NCBI GenBank assembly: GCA_028287415.1
Contig: JAQBPS010000266.1
Location: forward strand, 1-10,717
DNA length: 10,717 bases
From: Bacillota bacterium
Lineage (GTDB): Bacteria > Bacillota > Sulfobacillia > Symbiobacteriales > Symbiobacteriaceae
Direction of reading: 5' to 3'
Below are positions 1 to 4,648 of this stretch, piece by piece. Numbering within the stretch: the first letter of the stretch is position 1; each line of letters opens with the position of its first letter. The notes under the pieces are model-generated. The model saw only the letters and a program-made list of their open reading frames with translations, was not told where the DNA came from and did not search any database. The position numbers were made by a program, and so were the translations under genes.

Positions 1-17
1 TGCGAACACTGATAGAT

Positions 18-130
18 TTAGGGTGGCTATGCCGAGAGGGATCACCTGTTCCCATTCCGAACACAGCCGTTAAGCCTCTCAGGGCCGATGGTACTACGCT
101 TCGAGCGTGGGAGAGTAGGTCGCCGCCCAA
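18..130 (+). rRNA. rrf: 5S ribosomal RNA
   Basis: This is a complete 5S rRNA, the small RNA of the large ribosomal subunit. The universal core is present: CCGAACAC near 57-64, GTTAAGCCTCTCAG near 69-82, GCCGATGGTA near 84-93 and GAGAGTAGG near 111-119. The terminal helix closes between GGGTGGC (21-27) and GCCGCCC (122-128), so the molecule is whole; exact mature ends are uncertain by a few bases. Three tRNA genes follow on the same strand, so this is probably the distal part of a 16S-23S-5S-tRNA operon whose large rRNAs lie left of the window. Confidence 0.96.
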
Positions 131-138
131 ACCCCTTC

Positions 139-156
139 GGGCTGGACAACCAGCCC
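139..156 (+). other. Hairpin between 5S rRNA and tRNA-Val
   Basis: A perfect 7-bp stem (GGGCTGG with CCAGCCC) closes an ACAA loop directly after the 5S rRNA. No T-run follows, so it looks like a processing or spacer structure in the rRNA-tRNA precursor rather than a terminator. Its role is inferred. Confidence 0.5.
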
Positions 157-163
157 GCCATAT

Positions 164-238
164 GGACGATTAGCTCAGCGGGAGAGCACTTGCTTCACAC
201 GCAAGGGGTCACTGGTTCAATCCCAGTATCGTCCACCA
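164..238 (+). tRNA. tRNA-Val (anticodon CAC)
   Basis: Cloverleaf is intact: the acceptor stem GGACGAT pairs with ATCGTCC (228-234). The anticodon stem CTTGC/GCAAG encloses loop TTCACAC, giving anticodon CAC, which reads GUG valine codons. The T-loop GGTTCAATCCC is standard. Discriminator A is followed by an encoded CCA at 236-238. It is the first of three tRNAs downstream of 5S rRNA and probably co-transcribed with it. Confidence 0.95.
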
Positions 239-280
239 AATCGGAGACGGGGGAGTGATTCATTCTCACTTCCCCCGATT
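239..280 (+). other. Hairpin between tRNA-Val and tRNA-Glu
   Basis: The spacer folds into a long imperfect hairpin: GGGGGAGTGA (249-258) pairs with TCACTTCCCCC (266-276), with one bulged T. Flanking AATC (239-242) and GATT (277-280) are also complementary. There is no T-run and the next tRNA follows within seven bases, so a precursor-processing structure is more likely than a terminator. Confidence 0.45.
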
Positions 281-286
281 CTACAG

Positions 287-362
287 GGCCCCATCGTCTA
301 GAGGCCTAGGACACCGCCCTTTCAAGGCGGTAACACGGGTTCGATTCCCGTTGGGGTCACCA
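287..362 (+). tRNA. tRNA-Glu (anticodon TTC)
   Basis: The acceptor stem GGCCCCA pairs with TGGGGTC (one G-U pair). The anticodon stem CCGCC/GGCGG encloses CTTTCAA, giving anticodon TTC for GAA/GAG glutamate codons. The D-arm and the CCGCCCTTTCA core match bacterial tRNA-Glu. CCA is encoded at 360-362. Only six bases separate it from tRNA-Arg. Confidence 0.96.
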
Positions 363-368
363 GTTCCT

Positions 369-444
369 GTGCCCGTAGCTCAGCGGATAGAGCGCTTGCC
401 TCCGGAGCAAGAGGCCGCAGGTTCGATCCCTGCCGGGCACACCA
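369..444 (+). tRNA. tRNA-Arg (anticodon CCG)
   Basis: The acceptor stem GTGCCCG pairs with CGGGCAC (434-440). The anticodon stem CTTGC/GCAAG encloses CTCCGGA, giving anticodon CCG, which reads CGG arginine codons, a codon expected to be common in a GC-rich genome. The T-arm GCAGGTTCGATCCCTGC is perfect and CCA is encoded at 442-444. It is the last tRNA before the operon terminator. Confidence 0.96.
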
Positions 445-457
445 AAGCGATTCCGAG

Positions 458-490
458 TAAAACCCCGGCGACGTTGTCGCCGGGGTTTTA
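458..490 (+). terminator. Intrinsic terminator of the 5S-tRNA operon
   Basis: A perfect 15-bp inverted repeat (458-472 with 476-490) closes a three-base loop (GTT). The stem has a CCCCGGCGAC core and ends in TTTTA, with the complementary TAAAA on the other side, so it could also act on the reverse strand. It lies 13 bases after tRNA-Arg and ends rRNA/tRNA transcription before yabE. Confidence 0.92.
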
Positions 491-520
491 CCATTGAGGC
501 TGTGGGCAAGGGCGCCGCTG

Positions 521-539
521 TCGAAATTTGGCATTTCGA
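521..539. repeat. Small inverted repeat upstream of yabE
   Basis: TCGAAAT and ATTTCGA form a 7-bp stem with a five-base loop (TTGGC), about 100 bases upstream of the yabE promoter. It has no T-tract. It could be a protein-binding site or simply chance; nothing else identifiable lies between 491 and 600. Confidence 0.3.
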
Positions 540-635
540 TGGGGCAGGTGTTAGAGCACCGATGACTGAATAGAATGTGCCAACCGCACGTGTTCAAATA
601 AGTTGTCGCAGCTATGTACGACATCCGCCCCCATC

Positions 636-644
636 TGGTATACT
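636..644 (+). promoter_or_regulatory. Extended -10 promoter for yabE
   Basis: TGGTATACT matches the extended -10 form TGnTATAAT, with five of six bases in the hexamer (639-644). No good -35 lies 17 bases upstream (GTACGA). The predicted start near 650 would give a leader of about 24 bases carrying the AAGGAGG SD. TGTCG (604-608) and CGACA (619-623) form a small inverted repeat just upstream. Confidence 0.55.
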
Positions 645-673
645 GTACCTGGCCCGTGCAAAGGAGGCATATT

Positions 674-1738
674 ATGGAGGAGACATTGCAGCCGTCAACC
701 AATGTGGTTGGCGAGCAAAGGCGGCGGTGGGCTCTTTGGAGCCTTGTAGCCGCAATGGTGATCGGCGGTATTCTCTTCTGGGTTCTCAAGCCTGCCCACC
801 ACCAGGTGGTCGTGACAGGGTTGGGGGACCAAGTCACATTCTCAACCACGGAAAAGCAGTTAGGCGCTGCGCTGCGTGTGCATGGGATCGAGCTGGGGGC
901 CAAGGACCAGATCTCCCTGCCGCTCACCACGCCTCTTAAGGGCAAGCAGCAGATCGCTCTTGCGGTTCGCAAGGCCCTTCCGGTCACCGTGGTGGCTGAC
1001 GGCAACAGCCACCAGGTGCAGAGCACCGCTCACAGCGTTGCTGACCTTCTGAAGGAACTCGCAATCAGCCTGAACCCCAAGGATGGGCTGTCGGCCGATC
1101 CGAGCGCACCGCTCACAGCTGGCATGACGGTCACCGTGGTCCGCCGTCTGGAAGAAGTGGCCGTTGCGACCGAAGAGGTCCCTTATCAGATCGTCCGGCA
1201 AGAGAACAGCTCTATGGCCGTCGGCCACTCCGAGGAGACGCGGGCGGGTCAGCCGGGCACCAAGGAAATCAAGAACGTCACCTACTACGAGGACGGCAAG
1301 GCAGTCCGTTCAGAACGCTCGGAGACCGTCGTCAAAGAGCCGGTGAGCCAGGTTGTTGCCTATGGCACCATGGAGGTTGTTTCCCGCCCCACGGTCGCTT
1401 CCCGCCCCACGGTCGCTTCCCGTAGTGGTAGCACTACCCGTAGATATACTCGCGAGCTTGAGGTGTCGGCCACAGGCTACACGGCCGGCAAGGAGAGTAA
1501 TCCCGACGGAAATGGGTATACCTATACCGGGATGAAGGCCGTGCGAGGTATCGTTGCGGTTGATCCAAGCGTGATTCCGCTCTACAGCCGCCTGTACATT
1601 CCCGGGTATGGCGAGGCGATTGCCGCCGACACTGGCGGAGCGATCAAGGGCAACAAGATCGACCTTTGCTTCGACAGCCTGGCAGAGGCGTTGGACTGGG
1701 GGCGCCGCCCTGTGACCGTGTACATCATCGGGGATTGA
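674..1738 (+). CDS. yabE: YabE-like cell-wall protein with DUF348, G5 and 3D domains
   Basis: This is a membrane-anchored extracytoplasmic protein of 354 residues, probably a peptidoglycan-acting enzyme. A short basic cytoplasmic tail (RRR at 16-18) precedes one transmembrane segment (about 20-38). Two DUF348 ubiquitin-like repeats follow (about 44-95 and 97-155), then a G5 domain (about 156-230), a low-complexity linker, and a C-terminal 3D domain (262-354) with the conserved aspartates of DTGGAIKG (D319) and DLCFD (D330, D334). This layout is that of B. subtilis YabE; the 3D domain resembles the MltA lytic-transglycosylase barrel, so peptidoglycan cleavage is inferred. The ATG at 674 is chosen because AAGGAGG (661-667) sits six bases upstream; an in-frame ATG at 614 would lie upstream of the promoter -10. 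As in Bacillus it lies upstream of ksgA, but the usual rnmV gene between them is absent. The linker holds an 18-bp tandem duplication. Confidence 0.93.
   Translation: MEETLQPSTNVVGEQRRRWALWSLVAAMVIGGILFWVLKPAHHQVVVTGLGDQVTFSTTEKQLGAALRVHGIELGAKDQISLPLTTPLKGKQQIALAVRKALPVTVVADGNSHQVQSTAHSVADLLKELAISLNPKDGLSADPSAPLTAGMTVTVVRRLEEVAVATEEVPYQIVRQENSSMAVGHSEETRAGQPGTKEIKNVTYYEDGKAVRSERSETVVKEPVSQVVAYGTMEVVSRPTVASRPTVASRSGSTTRRYTRELEVSATGYTAGKESNPDGNGYTYTGMKAVRGIVAVDPSVIPLYSRLYIPGYGEAIAADTGGAIKGNKIDLCFDSLAEALDWGRRPVTVYIIGD
1381..1422 (+). repeat. 18-bp in-frame tandem repeat in the yabE linker
   Basis: Two identical 18-base copies (1381-1398 and 1399-1416), unit TTCCCGCCCCACGGTCGC, are followed by a six-base partial copy. 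They encode SRPTVA twice. The repeat lies in the flexible linker between the G5 and 3D domains and keeps frame, so copy-number change would alter linker length without breaking the protein. Confidence 0.9.
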
Positions 1739-1745
1739 GATTTGC

Positions 1746-1783
1746 AGGCCAGAAGCCGGCATGCCGCCGGCCTCTGGCCTTTT
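1746..1783 (+). terminator. Terminator-like hairpin between yabE and ksgA
   Basis: A 15-bp stem with a single A-C mismatch (1746-1760 with 1766-1780) closes a five-base loop and is followed by TTTT. It begins eight bases after the yabE stop and ends 28 bases before the ksgA start. It should end or attenuate yabE transcription; no consensus promoter is visible between it and ksgA, so partial read-through is likely. The only ATG upstream and in frame with ksgA (1761) lies in this loop. Confidence 0.8.
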
Positions 1784-1811
1784 CACCTATACCCGCAAGG
1801 AGAGAGCAACG

Positions 1812-2708
1812 TTGGACCTGTCCAGCCCGAAAACCATCAAGAGCATCATGGCAGCCCATGGTATCCGGCCACAGCACCGGCTGGGCCAAAACTTTCTTAT
1901 CGATCCCCGCGTTCTCGATATTATCGTTGAGGCCAGCGGTGCTGGTCCGGACGACCTTGTGCTCGAAATTGGCCCGGGGTTAGGACCCCTGACTCAGCGG
2001 CTGGCAGGGGCCGCAGGGACAGTCGTAGCGGTGGAGTTGGACCGAAATCTCGTGTCGATCCTGGAGAAAACGGTCGTGGCGGCGCATCCTAATGTGGAGG
2101 TAATTCAGGGCGATGCCGGCCGGATCGATCTGCACGAACTGCTGCACGCCCGGTTGGCCCCGGGCCAGAAGGCGAAGGTGGCGGCCAACCTGCCATACTA
2201 TATCACCACGCCACTCGTCATGCGGTTGCTTGAAGCCACGTTGCCCTTGGATGAAATCGTGGTGATGGTCCAGAAGGAGGTGGCGAACCGGATGGTATCG
2301 CCCCCCGGCAGCAAGGAGTATGGCGCACTCAGCGTTGCTGTACAGTACTACACCGACGTCCGGATCGTGACAACGGTTAGCCGGACAGCTTTCATGCCAC
2401 CGCCGGATGTCGACTCGGCTGTTGTGGCCATGCGAGTGCGAGCAGTTCCGCCAGTTGACGCCCCACGGGAGGGTTTCTTTCGGGTGGTCAAGGCCGCATT
2501 CGGTCAGCGCCGCAAATCGTTGGGTAATGCCCTTTCTGCCGGACTGGGCATTGACAAGGGACTGGTCCAGGAAGCGCTGCGCGCTACTGGCATCGACCCA
2601 ATTCGGCGTGGGGAGACGCTCAGCCTTGAGGAATTCGCTGCTATCGCGCGAGAAATTAACGCAAACGCTACGGACACAGCGAACAGCGGTGTAACCGACG
2701 AGGTCTAG
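1812..2708 (+). CDS. ksgA: 16S rRNA dimethyladenosine transferase KsgA (RsmA)
   Basis: KsgA uses S-adenosylmethionine to dimethylate two adjacent adenines in the 3' terminal hairpin of 16S rRNA during small-subunit assembly; loss of the enzyme gives kasugamycin resistance. The 298-residue product is of normal family length. It shows the N-terminal LGQNFLID signature (24-31), SAM motif I LEIGPGLG (51-58), the acidic VELD (74-77), and catalytic motif IV NLPYY (126-130). A helical C-terminal domain with [12 protein letters not shown] follows. The TTG start at 1812 is preferred because AAGGAG (1797-1802) lies nine bases upstream and the N-terminus (DLSSPKTIK) aligns with other KsgA proteins. The in-frame ATG at 1761 has no SD and lies inside a hairpin. 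Position after yabE matches Bacillus. The C-terminal tail after about residue 285 is polar and not conserved. Confidence 0.96.
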   Translation: MDLSSPKTIKSIMAAHGIRPQHRLGQNFLIDPRVLDIIVEASGAGPDDLVLEIGPGLGPLTQRLAGAAGTVVAVELDRNLVSILEKTVVAAHPNVEVIQGDAGRIDLHELLHARLAPGQKAKVAANLPYYITTPLVMRLLEATLPLDEIVVMVQKEVANRMVSPPGSKEYGALSVAVQYYTDVRIVTTVSRTAFMPPPDVDSAVVAMRVRAVPPVDAPREGFFRVVKAAFGQRRKSLGNALSAGLGIDKGLVQEALRATGIDPIRRGETLSLEEFAAIAREINANATDTANSGVTDEV

Positions 2709-2711
2709 CAG

Positions 2712-2720
2712 TGATATAAT
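2712..2720 (+). promoter_or_regulatory. Extended -10 promoter for the ykuK-like gene
   Basis: TGATATAAT is an exact match to the extended -10 TGnTATAAT and begins four bases after the ksgA stop. The -35 region (TAACCG at a 17-base spacing) is poor, as expected for extended -10 promoters. It would start a leader of about 33 bases containing the AAGGAGGGG SD at 2748-2756. Confidence 0.7.
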
Positions 2721-2759
2721 TGGAAATAGGGTGTCTTGCATAAGGACAAGGAGGGGTTC

Positions 2760-3242
2760 GTGTTGCAGGACAATGTGTTCCACAGCCCCACCAAAGGGGC
2801 ACTGCCTTACGACCGACTCGTCGGGGACCTGCTGGACTATGTAGCCGAAGCACCTGATGCCAAGTATAAGCTGATCGTCGGTACCGATTCCCAGACCCGG
2901 ACGGATGTCTGTTTCGTCACTGCCATCATTGTACACCGGTTGGGCAAGGGCGGCCGCTACTACTACCGGCGCCGACACCAGCCGAAAATGCGCAGCCTCC
3001 GGCAGCGGATTTTCTACGAGACGGCCATCTCCCTCGCCATGGCAGAAAAGCTTGCTGCCAGCCTGATCGAACGTGGGGCGGACGCCCTCAATGTGGAGAT
3101 TCATCTGGACGTGGGGGAGAATGGCGATACGCGCGAGCTGATCCGGGATGTGGTCGGCATGGTCACGGGGAGCGGTTTCCATGCTGAGATCAAGCCGCAT
3201 TCGTACGGCGCCTCCAAGGTCGCCGACCGGTATACCAAATGA
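2760..3242 (+). CDS. ykuK: YkuK-family RNase H-like protein (DUF458)
   Basis: The 160-residue product belongs to the DUF458/YkuK family, annotated as ribonuclease H-like; its cellular role is not established. Family hallmarks are the GTDSQ motif near residue 41 (first strand aspartate), the HLDVGENGDTRELI block near residues 116-130, and the C-terminal SYGASKVADRYTK. The aspartates in these blocks sit where an RNase H fold places metal ligands, so nuclease activity is plausible but inferred. No signal peptide or membrane segment is seen, so it should be cytoplasmic. The start is GTG at 2760, five bases after AGGAGG; the next codon, TTG at 2763 (eight bases), is an equally possible start. It has its own promoter. 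It occupies the place where Bacillus has the sporulation protease gene yabG. Confidence 0.82.
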   Translation: MLQDNVFHSPTKGALPYDRLVGDLLDYVAEAPDAKYKLIVGTDSQTRTDVCFVTAIIVHRLGKGGRYYYRRRHQPKMRSLRQRIFYETAISLAMAEKLAASLIERGADALNVEIHLDVGENGDTRELIRDVVGMVTGSGFHAEIKPHSYGASKVADRYTK

Positions 3243-3279
3243 TTAGCGACTAGGTGCGATTTGTCAATGCGAGAAGTGC

Positions 3280-3309
3280 TTGACAAGAGAGCCTGTCGAC
3301 CATTAAAAT
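3280..3309 (+). promoter_or_regulatory. Upstream (distal) promoter of veg
   Basis: A perfect -35 TTGACA (3280-3285) is followed after 18 bases by TAAAAT (3304-3309), five of six to TATAAT. The surrounding DNA is AT-richer than the flanks. It lies 40 bases upstream of the stronger veg promoter, giving a tandem arrangement. Confidence 0.6.
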
Positions 3310-3319
3310 ATTAGTTTCC

Positions 3320-3348
3320 TTGACTCGGCCCTCCGGTGCTGGTATAAT
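3320..3348 (+). promoter_or_regulatory. Main veg promoter (near-consensus sigma-A)
   Basis: TTGACT (3320-3325), a 17-base spacer and TATAAT (3343-3348) give eleven of twelve consensus bases at the ideal spacing. This is the strongest promoter in the window and parallels the well-known strong Pveg of Bacillus subtilis. Transcription should begin near 3355, leaving a leader of about 56 bases before veg. Confidence 0.92.
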
Positions 3349-3359
3349 AGGCATGCTAC

Positions 3360-3383
3360 GGGTTTTCTCTTCGAGGAGAAACC
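3360..3383 (+). promoter_or_regulatory. Hairpin at the 5' end of the veg leader
   Basis: GGTTTTCTC and GAGAAACC form an eight-pair stem with one bulged T and a loop around TTCGAG. It would sit within a few bases of the predicted mRNA 5' end. A 5' hairpin of this kind often protects an abundant mRNA from decay; that role is inferred here. Confidence 0.45.
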
Positions 3384-3410
3384 GGTAACATCGGCATGGA
3401 AGGATGTGGT

Positions 3411-3698
3411 GTGCACTTGGCTCCCAAGAGCATTCTTGCGGATATCAAAAAGGACCTCGAGTCGTATGTAGGTGAGAAAATTCGCCTCAAAGCCAACAGG
3501 GGCCGCAAGAAGATACTGGAGCGGGAAGGCGTGCTGGAGAGCACCTATCCCAACATCTTCATCATTAAGCTGGACGAGGCTGATAATGGTGAGCGGCGTG
3601 TTAGCTACAGCTATGCAGATCTTCTTACGGAGGCCGTCGAGTTAGTCATCTGCTCCTCCGGTGGGCAGGAGACCAAGATTGAGGCACATTCTCGTTGA
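3411..3698 (+). CDS. veg: Veg protein
   Basis: Veg is a small cytoplasmic protein (95 residues here, 86 in B. subtilis) that is abundant in vegetative cells and linked in Bacillus to stimulation of biofilm matrix genes; its molecular action is not settled. The hallmark region is clear: ADIKKDLESYVGEKIRLKANRGRKK, then the TYPNIFIIKLD block, then RVSYSYADLLTEAVEL. GTG at 3411 is chosen because AAGGA (3400-3404) lies six bases upstream; ATG at 3396 has no SD at a workable distance, and TTG at 3417 is a further alternative. It is monocistronic in appearance: two promoters upstream and a strong terminator downstream. It sits between ykuK and ispE, as veg precedes sspF and ispE in Bacillus; no sspF-like small protein gene is present. 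Confidence 0.93.
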   Translation: MHLAPKSILADIKKDLESYVGEKIRLKANRGRKKILEREGVLESTYPNIFIIKLDEADNGERRVSYSYADLLTEAVELVICSSGGQETKIEAHSR

Positions 3699-3706
3699 CA
3701 TAAAAC

Positions 3707-3740
3707 GAAGAGCCAGGGACAAGCCCTGGCTCTTCTGTTA
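3707..3740 (+). terminator. veg terminator
   Basis: A perfect 12-bp stem (3707-3718 with 3724-3735) closes a five-base loop eight bases after the veg stop. The following TGTTATG is only partly T-rich and AAAAC precedes the stem, so it may also work weakly in reverse. It isolates strongly transcribed veg from ispE. Confidence 0.85.
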
Positions 3741-3780
3741 TGCAAAAATATAACCTCCCGTGGTGACAGGAGCGAGGACA

Positions 3781-4647
3781 TTGAATGAGCTGACACTGCC
3801 CAGTTACGCGAAGGTCAATCTCACGCTCGACGTGGGGGAGAAACGCCCGGAAGATGGCTACCATCCCGTAAAGACGGTGATGTTGCCGATCAGCCTTGCC
3901 GACGAGGTAATGCTCCGCAAAGCCGCTGAGATTAGCGTCACGAGCTCCCCACAGATTCCGGGGACGCCCGAAGCAAACCTGGCGTTTCAGGCAGCACAAA
4001 TGCTGAAGAGAGCCACGGGTTACTCCGGCGGGGCGGCGATACATATCAACAAGGTGGTGCCGGTAGCCGGCGGGCTGGCGGGCGGGAGCACAAACGCAGC
4101 CACCGTCCTTAACGGATTAAACCAGTTGTGGGGCACACGGCTGCCCGACCAACAACTGATCGATATGGCCATTCGGCTGGGCTCCGACGTCCCGTTCTTC
4201 ATCCTCGGGCGCCCCGCCCGCGCAGAGGGCATAGGGGAGCGCCTCACGCCCCTGAAGGTGATCAAGCCGATGTGGCTGGTGCTGGCTGTGCCGGAGGTGG
4301 CCAAGTCCACCAGCGATGTCTACCGGCTGTTCGATGAGCTTGCCCATGTGGACCGCCCGGACACGACGGCGATGGAGGGGGCGTTGGCAGCCGGGGACAT
4401 CCGGGGTGTGGCTGCGGCGCTGGGCAACGTGTTCGAGCAGGTCATGCTGCCCCGCCACCCGGCCATTGCCGAGGTGAGGGCAGCGCTGCTGAGGGAAGGC
4501 GCCCTGGGCGCGCTGATGTCGGGCGCCGGCCCCAGCGTCTTTGGCATCGTGCCGGACGAGCAGGCCGGACGCCACATGGTCGAGCGCCTCTCACGCAGCC
4601 TCAGTCGTGTCCATCTGGTCCACACACGCGGGCACCGGGAGGAATAG
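3781..4647 (+). CDS. ispE: 4-diphosphocytidyl-2-C-methyl-D-erythritol kinase IspE
   Basis: IspE phosphorylates CDP-methylerythritol with ATP in the non-mevalonate (MEP) pathway to isopentenyl diphosphate. The 288-residue protein has the three GHMP-kinase motifs: N-terminal SYAKVNLTL with the substrate lysine K11, the ATP-binding glycine-rich loop PVAGGLAGGST (94-104), and C-terminal SGAGPSVFG (247-255). Catalytic aspartate D136 lies in GSDVPFF. In the loop the usual SSDAA is STNAA (N105); such an Asn also occurs in some clostridial IspE as I recall them, so it is probably not disabling. TTG at 3781 is chosen because AGGAG (3768-3772) lies eight bases upstream and the protein then begins at the usual place; the in-frame GTGs at 3760 and 3763 have no SD. 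TATAAC at 3749-3754 is a possible weak -10. The DNA methyltransferase gene follows after one base, so the two are co-transcribed. Confidence 0.95.
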   Translation: MNELTLPSYAKVNLTLDVGEKRPEDGYHPVKTVMLPISLADEVMLRKAAEISVTSSPQIPGTPEANLAFQAAQMLKRATGYSGGAAIHINKVVPVAGGLAGGSTNAATVLNGLNQLWGTRLPDQQLIDMAIRLGSDVPFFILGRPARAEGIGERLTPLKVIKPMWLVLAVPEVAKSTSDVYRLFDELAHVDRPDTTAMEGALAAGDIRGVAAALGNVFEQVMLPRHPAIAEVRAALLREGALGALMSGAGPSVFGIVPDEQAGRHMVERLSRSLSRVHLVHTRGHREE

Positions 4648-4648
4648 C

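Noticed and set aside
255..497. 80-residue plus-strand open frame across the tRNA genes
   Set aside because: It reads through tRNA-Glu, tRNA-Arg and the terminator. The VAQRIERLPPEQEAAGSIPAG stretch is simply tRNA-Arg translated, a known spurious-protein pattern.
614..673. 20-codon upstream extension of yabE
   Set aside because: It contains the predicted -10 element and has no SD; the ATG at 674 has a strong SD.
322..1026. 234-residue minus-strand open frame
   Set aside because: Its C-terminal part is tRNA DNA in antisense (the QGSNLRPLAPEASALSAELR pattern is a familiar tRNA artefact), and the rest is antisense to yabE.
1381..1422. Possible CRISPR or mobile-element repeat
   Set aside because: The copies are directly abutting with no spacers, in frame within yabE, and only two in number.
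1980..3200. 406-residue minus-strand open frame
   Set aside because: It lies antisense to both ksgA and the ykuK-like gene, spans two unrelated genes and a promoter, and has no recognisable domain or SD.
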